Origin: Cladorhizidae sp. MBARI D1340-BT2
Taxonomy: Eukaryota; Porifera; Demospongiae; Poecilosclerida; Cladorhizidae
NCBI GenBank assembly: GCA_028752905.1
Contig: JAQNBH010000282.1
Span: 186,001 to 250,000, forward strand
Direction of reading: 5' to 3'
Length of the DNA stretch: 64,000 bases
The position numbers and the translations under genes are program-made. Positions 10,208 to 23,669 of this stretch are shown here, one piece after another. Position 1 is the first letter of the stretch, and every line of letters begins with the position of its first letter. Under the pieces are notes generated by a model. That model was not told the DNA's origin, ran no database searches, and saw nothing but the letters and a program-made list of their open reading frames with translations.

Positions 10208-11307
10208 CCTGGCGTTTTCCAGTTGCCAAAGCGGTGGCCTGCCAGTGAAAAACCACTACATTTATTGATAATCTGTTGACATGTTGCAGATAAGGGCCTT
10301 CTCTATCAGTTGACAAAATCTGGGACTTTGGTCTTGTTAATTAGGGCAGTTATGAATTGTACTCTTACTTGATGCTAAACATGTTAGCTTCGTAGATTAT
10401 CCACACTTCACTGAATAGACTTGATGTATAGCTATTAAGATAGGACTCTCTAAGTGCTCTCTCTTGATACCAAACATGCATATATTCTGCACACTTCACT
10501 GTAATGGACTTGCAAGATAGGTATCTCTCAGTGTTCTCTATCTTGAGCTAAACATGTTAGCTTCATAGATTCTCTTCACTTCAATTAATAGACTTGATAT
10601 ATAGCTCTAAAGGTAGGCCTCTCTCTGTTCTCTCTCTTGATACCAAACATCTGTATATTCTGCATACTTCACAGTAATGGACTTGATAGAATCACAAGAT
10701 AGGTTTCTCTCTGCTCTCTCTTGATGCTAAATATGTAAGCTTCATGGATTCTCCAAACTTCATTGATATATAGCTATTAAGACAGGTCTCTCTCTGTGCT
10801 CTCTGTTGATACCAAAAATCCATTTATTATGCACACTTCACTGTAATGGAGTTGATATGACTCGAAGGATAGGTTTCTCTATGTGTTCTCTAGAGATCTT
10901 GATGCTAAACAGGTTAGCTTCATAGATTCTCCACACTTCACTGAATAAACTTGATATATAGCTATTAAGATTGGTCTCTCCCTGTGCTCTCTGTTGATAT
11001 CAAACATCCATAATATTCTGCACACTTCACTGTAATGGACTTGATATGATTCGAATGATAGGTTTCATTATGTGTTCTCTATCTTGATATTTGCCCTAAT
11101 TTGGTCTATATGTTTCTCATTTCCCCCCCCTAAAATTTTTGTTTTTGCCGTAAAGCTCATAACTTTTCTACACTTTACCCAAAAAAGATAATTTTTATAT
11201 CACCGGATAGCCCTTCTAATTGTCTGTCTTTTGTACGTGCCAAAATTTTGAGTACTCTAAGTATTAGCAAGTTATGGTGATTTGAAGTGGTAAGGTTTGC
11301 GATCTTT
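10208..11307 (+). repeat. Long 1100-bp unit L4
   Basis: Extra segment at 10698-10867, long-type core. It is followed directly by a 902-bp unit, the order also seen after L7, L8, L9 and L10. Confidence 0.9.
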
Positions 11308-12209
11308 CCTGGCGTTTTCCAGTTGCCAAAGCGGTGGCCTGCCAGTGAAAAACCACTACATTTATTGATAATCTGTTGACATGTTGCAGATAAGGGCCTT
11401 CTCTATCAGTTGACAAAATCTGGGACTTTGGTCTTGTTAATTAGGGCAGTTATGAATTGTACTCTTACTTGATGCTAAACATGTTAGCTTCGTAGATTAT
11501 CCACACTTCACTGAATAGACTTGATGTATAGCTATTAAGATAGGACTCTCTAAGTGCTCTCTCTTGATACCAAACATCCATATATTCTGCACACTTCACT
11601 GTAATGGACTTGCAAGATAGGTATCTCTCAGTGTTCTCTATCTTGAGCTAAACATGTTAGCTTCATAGATTCTCCACACTTCACTGAATAGACTTGATAT
11701 ATAGCTCTAAAGGTAGGCCTCTCTCTGTTCTCTCTCTTGATACCAAACATCCGTATATTCTGCATACATAGAATCACAACATAGGTTTCTCTATGTGTTC
11801 TCTATCTTGATGCTAAACAGGTTAGCTTCATAGATTCTCCACACTTCACTGTATAAACTTGATATATAGCTATTAAGATAGGTCTCTCCCTGTGCTCTCT
11901 GTTGATATCAAACATCCATAATATTCTGCACACTTCACTGTAATGGACTTGATACGATTCGAATGATAGGTTTCATTATGTGTTCTCTATCTTGATATTT
12001 GCTCTATATATATGTTTCTAATTTTCCCCCCGAAAATCTTGTTATTTTGCCGTAAAGCTCATAACTTTTCTACACTTTACCCAAAAAAGAAATTTTTTAT
12101 ATCACCGGATAGCCCTTCTAATTATCTGTCTTTTGTACGTGCCAAAATTTTGAGTACTCTAAGTATTAGCAAGTTATGGTGATTTGAAGTGGTAAGGTTT
12201 GCGATCTTT
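11308..12209 (+). repeat. 902-bp unit lacking the left inverted repeat
   Basis: The core start reads TTTGCTCTATATATATG where a 912-bp unit has TTTGCCCTAATTTGG then TCTATATATATG, so 10 bp are gone with the left inverted repeat. Other markers are CTAATTTT, CCCCCCGAAAATC, CACAACATAGG and, here and at 13765 only, GATACG (C at 11955). Confidence 0.9.
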
Positions 12210-13117
12210 CCTGGCGTTTTCCAGTTGCCAAAGCGGTGGCCTGCCAGTGAAAAACCACTACATTTATTGATAATCTGTTGACATGTTGCAGATAAGGGCC
12301 TTCTCTATCAGTTGACAAAATCTGGGACTTTGGTCTTGTTAATTAGGGCAGTTATGAATTGTACTCTTACTTGATGCTAAACATGTTAGCTTCGTAGATT
12401 ATCCACACTTCACTGAATAGACTTGATGTATAGCTATTAAGATAGGACTCTCTAAGTGCTCTCTCTTGATACCAAACATCCATATATTCTGCACACTTCA
12501 CTGTAATGGACTTGCAAGATAGGTATCTCTCAGTGTTCTCTATCTTGAGCTAAACATGTTAGCTTCATAGATTCTCCACACTTCACTGAATAGACTTGAT
12601 ATATAGCTCTAAAGGTAGGCCTGTCTCTGTTCTCTCTCTTGATACCAAACATCCGTATATTCTGCATACATAGAATCACAAGATAGGTTTCTCTATGTGT
12701 TCTCTATCTTGATGCTAAACAGGTTAGCTTCATAGATTCTCCACACTTCACTGTATAAACTTGATATATAGCTATTAAGATAGGTCTCTCCCTGTGCTCT
12801 CTGTTGATATCAAACATCCATAATATTCTGCACACTTCACTGTAATGGACTTGATATGATTCGAATGATAGGTTTCATTATGTGTTCTCTATCTTGATAT
12901 TTGCCCTAATTTGGTCTATATGTTTCTCATTTCCCCCCCCTAAAATTTTTGTTTTTGCCGTAAAGCTCATAACTTTTCTACACTTTACCCAAAAAAGAAA
13001 TTTTTTATATCACCGGATAGCCCTTCTAATTATCTGTCTTTTGTACGTGCCAAAATTTTGAGTACTCTAAGTATTAGCAAGTTATGGTGATTTGAAGTGG
13101 TAAGGTTTGCGATCTTT
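12210..13117 (+). repeat. 908-bp monomer with chimeric core
   Basis: The subrepeats are standard (GGCCTGTCT at 12623, CTGTATAAAC). About 27 bases of the core, 12931-12957, have the long-unit sequence (T3C8, TAAAATTTTTG), while the rest of the core (AAGAAATTTTTTATATC, AATTATCTG) is standard. The tandem copy at 14741 has T6C4 here. Confidence 0.88.
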
Positions 13118-14019
13118 CCTGGCGTTTTCCAGTTGCCAAAGCGGTGGCCTGCCAGTGAAAAACCACTACATTTATTGATAATCTGTTGACATGTTGCAGA
13201 TAAGGGCCTTCTCTATCAGTTGACAAAATCTGGGACTTTGGTCTTGTTAATTAGGGCAGTTATGAATTGTACTCTTACTTGATGCTAAACATGTTAGCTT
13301 CGTAGATTATCCACACTTCACTGAATAGACTTGATGTATAGCTATTAAGATAGGACTCTCTAAGTGCTCTCTCTTGATACCAAACATCCATATATTCTGC
13401 ACACTTCACTGTAATGGACTTGCAAGATAGGTATCTCTCAGTGTTCTCTATCTTGAGCTAAACATGTTAGCTTCATAGATTCTCCACACTTCACTGAATA
13501 GACTTGATATATAGCTCTAAAGGTAGGCCTCTCTCTGTTCTCTCTCTTGATACCAAACATCCGTATATTCTGCATACATAGAATCACAACATAGGTTTCT
13601 CTATGTGTTCTCTATCTTGATGCTAAACAGGTTAGCTTCATAGATTCTCCACACTTCACTGTATAAACTTGATATATAGCTATTAAGATAGGTCTCTCCC
13701 TGTGCTCTCTGTTGATATCAAACATCCATAATATTCTGCACACTTCACTGTAATGGACTTGATACGATTCGAATGATAGGTTTCATTATGTGTTCTCTAT
13801 CTTGATATTTGCTCTATATATATGTTTCTAATTTTCCCCCCGAAAATCTTGTTATTTTGCCGTAAAGCTCATAACTTTTCTACACTTTACCCAAAAAAGA
13901 AATTTTTTATATCACCGGATAGCCCTTCTAATTATCTGTCTTTTGTACGTGCCAAAATTTTGAGTACTCTAAGTATTAGCAAGTTATGGTGATTTGAAGT
14001 GGTAAGGTTTGCGATCTTT
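13118..14019 (+). repeat. 902-bp unit, tandem copy of 11308-12209
   Basis: Matches the unit 1810 bp to its left, including the rare GATACG (C at 13765), so the 902+908 dimer was duplicated as a block. Confidence 0.9.
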
Positions 14020-16743
14020 CCTGGCGTTTTCCAGTTGCCAAAGCGGTGGCCTGCCAGTGAAAAACCACTACATTTATTGATAATCTGTTGACATGTTGCA
14101 GATAAGGGCCTTCTCTATCAGTTGACAAAATCTGGGACTTTGGTCTTGTTAATTAGGGCAGTTATGAATTGTACTCTTACTTGATGCTAAACATGTTAGC
14201 TTCGTAGATTATCCACACTTCACTGAATAGACTTGATGTATAGCTATTAAGATAGGACTCTCTAAGTGCTCTCTCTTGATACCAAACATCCATATATTCT
14301 GCACACTTCACTGTAATGGACTTGCAAGATAGGTATCTCTCAGTGTTCTCTATCTTGAGCTAAACATGTTAGCTTCATAGATTCTCCACACTTCACTGAA
14401 TAGACTTGATATATAGCTCTAAAGGTAGGCCTGTCTCTGTTCTCTCTCTTGATACCAAACATCCGTATATTCTGCATACATAGAATCACAAGATAGGTTT
14501 CTCTATGTGTTCTCTATCTTGATGCTAAACAGGTTAGCTTCATAGATTCTCCACACTTCACTGTATAAACTTGATATATAGCTATTAAGATAGGTCTCTC
14601 CCTGTGCTCTCTGTTGATATCAAACATCCATAATATTCTGCACACTTCACTGTAATGGACTTGATATGATTCGAATGATAGGTTTCATTATGTGTTCTCT
14701 ATCTTGATATTTGCCCTAATTTGGTCTATATGTTTCTCATTTTTTCCCCAAAAATCTTGTTATTTTGCCGTAAAGCTCATAACTTTTCTACACTTTACCC
14801 AAAAAAGAAATTTTTTATATCACCGGATAGCCCTTCTAATTATCTGTCTTTTGTACGTGCCAAAATTTTGAGTACTCTAAGTATTAGCAAGTTATGGTGA
14901 TTTGAAGTGGTAAGGTTTGCGATCTTTCCTGGCGTTTTCCAGTTGCCAAAGCGGTGGCCTGCCAGTGAAAAACCACTACATTTATTGATAATCTGTTGAC
15001 ATGTTGCAGATAAGGGCCTTCTCTATCAGTTGACAAAATCTGGGACTTTGGTCTTGTTAATTAGGGCAGTTATGAATTGTACTCTTACTTGATGCTAAAC
15101 ATGTTAGCTTCGTAGATTATCCACACTTCACTGAATAGACTTGATGTATAGCTATTAAGATAGGACTCTCTAAGTGCTCTCTCTTGATACCAAACATCCA
15201 TATATTCTGCACACTTCACTGTAATGGACTTGCAAGATAGGTATCTCTCAGTGTTCTCTATCTTGAGCTAAACATGTTAGCTTCATAGATTCTCCACACT
15301 TCACTGAATAGACTTGATATATAGCTCTAAAGGTAGGCCTCTCTCTGTTCTCTCTCTTGATACCAAACATCCGTATATTCTGCATACATAGAATCACAAG
15401 ATAGGTTTCTCTATGTGTTCTCTATCTTGATGCTAAACAGGTTAGCTTCATAGATTCTCCACACTTCACTGTATAAACTTGATATATAGCTATTAAGATA
15501 GGTCTCTCCCTGTGCTCTCTGTTGATATCAAACATCCATAATATTCTGCACACTTCACTGTAATGGACTTGATATGATTCGAATGATAGGTTTCATTATG
15601 TGTTCTCTATCTTGATATTTGCCCTAATTTGGTCTATATGTTTCTCATTTTCCCCCCAAAAATCTTGTTATTTTGCCGTAAAGCTCATAACTTTTCTACA
15701 CTTTACCCAAAAAAGAAATTTTTTATATCACCAGATAGCCCTTCTAATTATCTGTCTTTTGTACGTGCCAAAATTTTGAGTACTCTAAGTATTAGCAAGT
15801 TATGTTGATTTGAAGTGGTAAGGTTTGCGATCTTTCCTGGCGTTTTCCAGTTGCCAAAGCGGTGGCCTGCCAGTGAAAAACCACTACATTTATTGATAAT
15901 CTGTTGACATGTTGCAGATAAGGGCCTTCTCTATCAGTTGACAAAATCTGGGACTTTGGTCTTGTTAATTAGGGCAGTTATGAATTGTACTCTTACTTGA
16001 TGCTAAACATGTTAGCTTCGTAGATTATCCACACTTCACTGAATAGACTTGATGTATAGCTATTAAGATAGGACTCTCTAAGTGCTCTCTCTTGATACCA
16101 AACATCCATATATTCTGCACACTTCACTGTAATGGACTTGCAAGATAGGTATCTCTCAGTGTTCTCTATCTTGAGCTAAACATGTTAGCTTCATAGATTC
16201 TCCACACTTCACTGAATAGACTTGATATATAGCTCTAAAGGTAGGCCTCTCTCTGTTCTCTCTCTTGATACCAAACATCCGTATATTCTGCATACATAGA
16301 ATCACAAGATAGGTTTCTCTATGTGTTCTCTATCTTGATGCTAAACAGGTTAGCTTCATAGATTCTCCACACTTCACTGTATAAACTTGATATATAGCTA
16401 TTAAGATAGGTCTCTCCCTGTGCTCTCTGTTGATATCAAACATCCATAATATTCTGCACACTTCACTGTAATGGACTTGATATGATTCGAATGATAGGTT
16501 TCATTATGTGTTCTCTATCTTGATATTTGCCCTAATTTGGTCTATATGTTTCTCATTTTCCCCCCAAAAATCTTGTTATTTTGCCGTAAAGCTCATAACT
16601 TTTCTACACTTTACCCAAAAAAGAATTTTTTTATATCACCAGATAGCCCTTCTAATTATCTGTCTTTTATACGTGCCAAAATTTTGAGTACTCTAAGTAT
16701 TAGCAAGTTATGGTGATTTGAAGTGGTAAGGTTTGCGATCTTT
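14020..16743 (+). repeat. Three standard 908-bp monomers
   Basis: The first has a T6C4 core. The second and third have T4C6 and CACCAGATAG instead of CACCGGATAG. The third also has CTTTTATACG and AGAATTTTTTTAT. GTTATGTTGA near 15804 is a private change. A CACCAGATAG / CTTTTATACG core recurs at 25380-25415. Confidence 0.9.
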
Positions 16744-17843
16744 CCTGGCGTTTTCCAGTTGCCAAAGCGGTGGCCTGCCAGTGAAAAACCACTACATTTA
16801 TTGATAATCTGTTGACATGTTGCAGATAAGGGCCTTCTCTATCAGTTGACAAAATCTGGGACTTTGGTCTTGTTAATTAGGGCAGTTATGAATTGTACTC
16901 TTACTTGATGCTAAACATGTTAGCTTCGTAGATTATCCACACTTCACTGAATAGACTTGATGTATAGCTATTAAGATAGGACTCTCTAAGTGCTCTCTCT
17001 TGATACCAAACATCCATATATTCTGCACACTTCACTGTAATGGACTTGCAAGATAGGTATCTCTCAGTGTTCTCTATCTTGAGCTAAACATGTTAGCTTC
17101 ATAGATTCTCCACACTTCACTGAATAGACTTGATATATAGCTCTAAAGGTAGGCCTCTCTCTGTTCTCTCTCTTGATACCAAACATCTGTATATTCTGCA
17201 TACTTCACAGTAATGGACTTGATAGAATCACAAGATAGGTTTCTCTCTGCTCTCTCTTGATGCTAAATATGTAAGCTTCATGGATTCTCCAAACTTCATT
17301 GATATATAGCTATTAAGACAGGTCTCTCTCTGTGCTCTCTGTTGATACCAAAAATCCATTTATTATGCACACTTCACTGTAATGGAGTTGATATGACTCG
17401 AAGGATAGGTTTCTCTATGTGTTCTCTAGAGATCTTGATGCTAAACAGGTTAGCTTCATAGATTCTCCACACTTCACTGTATAAACTTGATATATAGCTA
17501 TTAAGATAGGTCTCTCCCTGTGCTCTCTGTTGATATCAAACATCCATAATATTCTGCACACTTCACTGTAATGGACTTGATATGATTCGAATGATAGGTT
17601 TCATTATGTGTTCTCTATCTTGATATTTGCCCTAATTTGGTCTATATGTTTCTCATTTTCCCCCCAAAAATCTTGTTATTTTGCCGTAAAGCTCATAACT
17701 TTTCTACACTTTACCCAAAAAAGAAATTTTTTATATCACCGGATAGCCCTTCTAATTATCTGTCTTTTGTACGTGCCAAAATTTTGAGTACTCTAAGTAT
17801 TAGCAAGTTATGGTGATTTGAAGTGGTAAGGTTTGCGATCTTT
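16744..17843 (+). repeat. Chimeric long unit L5
   Basis: Length 1100 bp with the extra segment at 17234-17403, but its flanks are standard: CATCCATA in b1, CCACACTTCACTGAATAG in a2, CTGTATAAAC in a3 and a T4C6 core. Long-type sequence is confined to about 17187-17433. This is a clean short tract of one unit type inside another. Confidence 0.9.
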
Positions 17844-18751
17844 CCTGGCGTTTTCCAGTTGCCAAAGCGGTGGCCTGCCAGTGAAAAACCACTACATTTA
17901 TTGATAATCTGTTGACATGTTGCAGATAAGGGCCTTCTCTATCAGTTGACAAAATCTGGGACTTTGGTCTTGTTAATTAGGGCAGTTATGAATTGTACTC
18001 TTACTTGATGCTAAACATGTTAGCTTCGTAGATTATCCACACTTCACTGAATAGACTTGATGTATAGCTATTAAGATAGGACTCTCTAAGTGCTCTCTCT
18101 TGATACCAAACATCCATATATTCTGCACACTTCACTGTAATGGACTTGCAAGATAGGTATCTCTCAGTGTTCTCTATCTTGAGCTAAACATGTTAGCTTC
18201 ATAGATTCTCCACACTTCACTGAATAGACTTGATATATAGCTCTAAAGGTAGGCCTCTCTCTGTTCTCTCTCTTGATACCAAACATCCGTATATTCTGCA
18301 TACATAGAATCACAAGATAGGTTTCTCTATGTGTTCTCTATCTTGATGCTAAACAGGTTAGCTTCATAGATTCTCCACACTTCACTGTATAAACTTGATA
18401 TATAGCTATTAAGATAGGTCTCTCCCTGTGCTCTCTGTTGATATCAAACATCCATAATATTCTGCACACTTCACTGTAATGGACTTGATATGATTCGAAT
18501 GATAGGTTTCATTATGTGTTCTCTATCTTGATATTTGCCCTAATTTGGTCTATATGTTTCTCATTTTTTCCCCAAAAATCTTGTTATTTTGCCGTAAAGC
18601 TCATAACTTTTCTATACTTTACCCAAAAAAGAAATTTTTTCTATCACCGGATAGCCCTTCTAATTATCTGTCTTTTGTACGTGCCAAAATTTTGAGTACT
18701 CTAAGTATTAGCAAGTTATGGTGATTTGAAGTGGTAAGGTTTGCGATCTTT
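17844..18751 (+). repeat. Standard 908-bp monomer
   Basis: Its following core has TATACTTTA and TTTTTTCTATCACCGG, the same as the core before anchor 5284. It is followed by a CATGCATA long unit as at 5284. Confidence 0.9.
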
Positions 18752-19851
18752 CCTGGCGTTTTCCAGTTGCCAAAGCGGTGGCCTGCCAGTGAAAAACCAC
18801 TACATTTATTGATAATCTGTTGACATGTTGCAGATAAGGGCCTTCTCTATCAGTTGACAAAATCTGGGACTTTGGTCTTGTTAATTAGGGCAGTTATGAA
18901 TTGTACTCTTACTTGATGCTAAACATGTTAGCTTCGTAGATTATCCACACTTCACTGAATAGACTTGATGTATAGCTATTAAGATAGGACTCTCTAAGTG
19001 CTCTCTCTTGATACCAAACATGCATATATTCTGCACACTTCACTGTAATGGACTTGCAAGATAGGTATCTCTCAGTGTTCTCTATCTTGAGCTAAACATG
19101 TTAGCTTCATAGATTCTCTTCACTTCAATTAATAGACTTGATATATAGCTCTAAAGGTAGGCCTCTCTCTGTTCTCTCTCTTGATACCAAACATCTGTAT
19201 ATTCTGCATACTTCACAGTAATGGACTTGATAGAATCACAAGATAGGTTTCTCTCTGCTCTCTCTTGATGCTAAATATGTAAGCTTCATGGATTCTCCAA
19301 ACTTCATTGATATATAGCTATTAAGACAGGTCTCTCTCTGTGCTCTCTGTTGATACCAAAAATCCATTTATTATGCACACTTCACTGTAATGGAGTTGAT
19401 ATGACTCGAAGGATAGGTTTCTCTATGTGTTCTCTAGAGATCTTGATGCTAAACAGGTTAGCTTCATAGATTCTCCACACTTCACTGAATAAACTTGATA
19501 TATAGCTATTAAGATTGGTCTCTCCCTGTGCTCTCTGTTGATATCAAACATCCATAATATTCTGCACACTTCACTGTAATGGACTTGATATGATTCGAAT
19601 GATAGGTTTCATTATGTGTTCTCTATCTTGATATTTGCCCTAATTTGGTCTATATGTTTCTCATTTCCCCCCCCTAAAATTTTTGTTTTTGCCGTAAAGC
19701 TCATAACTTTTCTACACTTTACCCAAAAAAGATAATTTTTATATCACCGGATAGCCCTTCTAATTGTCTGTCTTTTGTACGTGCCAAAATTTTGAGTACT
19801 CTAAGTATTAGCAAGTTATGGTGATTTGAAGTGGTAAGGTTTGCGATCTTT
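18752..19851 (+). repeat. Long 1100-bp unit L6
   Basis: Extra segment at 19242-19411, full set of long-unit markers. Partner of L3 at an offset of 11,460 bp. Confidence 0.9.
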
Positions 19852-21667
19852 CCTGGCGTTTTCCAGTTGCCAAAGCGGTGGCCTGCCAGTGAAAAACCAC
19901 TACATTTATTGATAATCTGTTGACATGTTGCAGATAAGGGCCTTCTCTATCAGTTGACAAAATCTGGGACTTTGGTCTTGTTAATTAGGGCAGTTATGAA
20001 TTGTACTCTTACTTGATGCTAAACATGTTAGCTTCGTAGATTATCCACACTTCACTGAATAGACTTGATGTATAGCTATTAAGATAGGACTCTCTAAGTG
20101 CTCTCTCTTGATACCAAACATCCATATATTCTGCACACTTCACTGTAATGGACTTGCAAGATAGGTATCTCTTAGTGTTCTCTATCTTGAGCTAAACATG
20201 TTAGCTTCATAGATTCTCCACACTTCACTGAATAGACTTGATATATAGCTCTAAAGGTAGGCCTGTCTCTGTTCTCTCTCTTGATACCAAACATCCGTAT
20301 ATTCTGCATACATAGAATCACAAGATAGGTTTCTCTATGTGTTCTCTATCTTGATGCTAAACAGGTTAGCTTCATAGATTCTCCACACTTCACTGTATAA
20401 ACTTGATATATAGCTATTAAGATAGGTCTCTCCCTGTGCTCTCTGTTGATATCAAACATCCATAATATTCTGCACACTTCACTGTAATGGACTTGATATG
20501 ATTCGAATGATAGGTTTCATTATGTGTTCTCTATCTTGATATTAGCCCTAATTTGGTCTATATGTTTCTCATTTTTTCCCCAAAAATCTTGTTATTTTGC
20601 CGTAAAGCTCATAACTTTTCTATACTTTACCCAAAAAAGAAATTTTTTCTATCACCGAATAGCCCTTCTAATTATCTGTCTTTTGTATGTGCCAAAATTT
20701 TGAGTACTCTAAGTATTAGCAAGTTATGGTGATTTGAAGTGGTAAGGTTTGCGGTCTTTCCTGGCGTTTTCCAGTTGCCAAAGCGGTGGCCTGCCAGTGA
20801 AAAACCACTACATTTATTGATAATCTGTTGACATGTTGCAGATAAGGGCCTTCTCTATCAGTTGACAAAATCTGGGACTTTGGTCTTGTTAATTAGGGCA
20901 GTTATGAATTGTACTCTTACTTGATGCTAAACATGTTAGCTTCGTAGATTATCCACACTTCACTGAATAGACTTGATGTATAGCTATTAAGATAGGACTC
21001 TCTAAGTGCTCTCTCTTGATACCAAACATCCATATATTCTGCACACTTCACTGTAATGGACTTGCAAGATAGGTATCTCTCAGTGTTCTCTATCTTGAGC
21101 TAAACATGTTAGCTTCATAGATTCTCCACACTTCACTGAATAGACTTGATATATAGCTCTAAAGGTAGGCCTCTCTCTGTTCTCTCTCTTGATACCAAAC
21201 ATCCGTATATTCTGCATACATAGAATCACAAGATAGGTTTCTCTATGTGTTCTCTATCTTGATGCTAAACAGGTTAGCTTCATAGATTCTCCACACTTCA
21301 CTGTATAAACTTGATATATAGCTATTAAGATAGGTCTCTCCCTGTGCTCTCTGTTGATATCAAACATCCATAATATTCTGCACACTTCACTGTAATGGAC
21401 TTGATATGATTCGAATGATAGGTTTCATTATGTGTTCTCTATCTTGATATTTGCCCTAATTTGGTCTATATGTTTCTCATTTTCCCCCCAAAAATCTTGT
21501 TATTTTGCCGTAAAGCTCATAACTTTTCTATACTTTACCCAAAAAAGAAATTTTTTATATCACCGGATAGCCCTTCTAATTATCTGTCTTTTGTACGTGC
21601 CAAAATTTTGAGTACTCTAAGTATTAGCAAGTTATGGTGATTTGAAGTGGTAAGGTTTGCGATCTTT
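19852..21667 (+). repeat. Two standard 908-bp monomers, first with GCGGTC-type core
   Basis: Near-copy of 8392-10207: CTTAGTG at 20173, TGTATGTG and GCGGTC (G at 20754). It differs by GGCCTGTCT at 20275 and by the usual CATATATTC where the left copy has CATTTATTC. Confidence 0.9.
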
Positions 21668-22767
21668 CCTGGCGTTTTCCAGTTGCCAAAGCGGTGGCCT
21701 GCCAGTGAAAAACCACTACATTTATTGATAATCTGTTGACATGTTGCAGATAAGGGCCTTCTCTATCAGTTGACAAAATCTGGGACTTTGGTCTTGTTAA
21801 TTAGGGCAGTTATGAATTGTACTCTTACTTGATGCTAAACATGTTAGCTTCGTAGATTATCCACACTTCACTGAATAGACTTGATGTATAGCTATTAAGA
21901 TAGGACTCTCTAAGTGCTCTCTCTTGATACCAAACATGCATATATTCTGCACACTTCACTGTAATGGACTTGCAAGATAGGTATCTCTCAGTGTTCTCTA
22001 TCTTGAGCTAAACATGTTAGCTTCATAGATTCTCTTCACTTCAATTAATAGACTTGATATATAGCTCTAAAGGTAGGCCTCTCTCTGTTCTCTCTCTTGA
22101 TACCAAACATCTGTATATTCTGCATACTTCACAGTAATGGACTTGATAGAATCACAAGATAGGTTTCTCTCTGCTCTCTCTTGATGCTAAATATGTAAGC
22201 TTCATGGATTCTCCAAACTTCATTGATATATAGCTATTAAGACAGGTCTCTCTCTGTGCTCTCTGTTGATACCAAAAATCCATTTATTATGCACACTTCA
22301 CTGTAATGGAGTTGATATGACTCGAAGGATAGGTTTCTCTATGTGTTCTCTAGAGATCTTGATGCTAAACAGGTTAGCTTCATAGATTCTCCACACTTCA
22401 CTGAATAAACTTGATATATAGCTATTAAGATTGGTCTCTCCCTGTGCTCTCTGTTGATATCAAACATCCATAATATTCTGCACACTTCACTGTAATGGAC
22501 TTGATATGATTCGAATGATAGGTTTCATTATGTGTTCTCTATCTTGATATTTGCCCTAATTTGGTCTATATGTTTCTCATTTCCCCCCCCTAAAATTTTT
22601 GTTTTTGCCGTAAAGCTCATAACTTTTCTACACTTTACCCAAAAAAGATAATTTTTATATCACCGGATAGCCCTTCTAATTGTCTGTCTTTTGTACGTGC
22701 CAAAATTTTGAGTACTCTAAGTATTAGCAAGTTATGGTGATTTGAAGTGGTAAGGTTTGCGATCTTT
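21668..22767 (+). repeat. Long 1100-bp unit L7
   Basis: Extra segment at 22158-22327. It starts the order long-902-908-908-912 (4730 bp), which is seen again from 34042. Confidence 0.9.
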
Positions 22768-23669
22768 CCTGGCGTTTTCCAGTTGCCAAAGCGGTGGCCT
22801 GCCAGTGAAAAACCACTACATTTATTGATAATCTGTTGACATGTTGCAGATAAGGGCCTTCTCTATCAGTTGACAAAATCTGGGACTTTGGTCTTGTTAA
22901 TTAGGGCAGTTATGAATTGTACTCTTACTTGATGCTAAACATGTTAGCTTCGTAGATTATCCACACTTCACTGAATAGACTTGATGTATAGCTATTAAGA
23001 TAGGACTCTCTAAGTGCTCTCTCTTGATACCAAACATCCATATATTCTGCACACTTCACTGTAATGGACTTGCAAGATAGGTATCTCTCAGTGTTCTCTA
23101 TCTTGAGCTAAACATGTTAGCTTCATAGATTCTCCACACTTCACTGAATAGACTTGATATATAGCTCTAAAGGTAGGCCTCTCTCTGTTCTCTCTCTTGA
23201 TACCAAACATCCGTATATTCTGCATACATAGAATCACAACATAGGTTTCTCTATGTGTTCTCTATCTTGATGCTAAACAGGTTAGCTTCATAGATTCTCC
23301 ACACTTCACTGTATAAACTTGATATATAGCTATTAAGATAGGTCTCTCCCTGTGCTCTCTGTTGATATCAAACATCCATAATATTCTGCACACTTCACTG
23401 TAATGGACTTGATATGATTCGAATGATAGGTTTCATTATGTGTTCTCTATCTTGATATTTGCTCTATATATATGTTTCTAATTTTCCCCCCGAAAATCTT
23501 GTTATTTTGCCGTAAAGCTCATAACTTTTCTACACTTTACCCAAAAAAGAAATTTTTTATATCACCGGATAGCCCTTCTAATTATCTGTCTTTTGTACGT
23601 GCCAAAATTTTGAGTACTCTAAGTATTAGCAAGTTATGGTGATTTGAAGTGGTAAGGTTTGCGATCTTT
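22768..23669 (+). repeat. 902-bp unit
   Basis: Same deletion and CCCCCCGAAAATC core as the other 902-bp units, with the common GATATG rather than GATACG. GTATTC at 23824, just beyond it, is one of the very few changes in the core 3' region and linker. Confidence 0.9.

Larger units (their letters stand above)
7190..12925 (+). repeat. Left copy of an ~5.7-kb block repeated at offset 11,460
   Basis: The partner is about 18,650-24,385. Unit order (1100, 908, 908, 1100, 902) and rare markers at 8713, 9228 and 9294 agree. I noted six single-base differences, at 8107, 8275, 8815, 9574, 11955 and 12364 (left-copy coordinates). Homology stops at the different core tracts at 12,931 and 24,391. Confidence 0.8.
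11308..14927 (+). repeat. Tandem duplication of a 1810-bp dimer
   Basis: Units 902+908 occur twice in a row. Shared rare markers are GATACG (11955, 13765) and GGCCTGTCT (12623, 14433). The clearest difference is the chimeric tract at 12931-12957 in the first copy. Confidence 0.85.

Noticed and set aside
12003..12017. TCTATATATATG as a TATA-box promoter
   Set aside because: It is a short TA expansion in some cores. No downstream gene or initiator is present, and most copies lack it.
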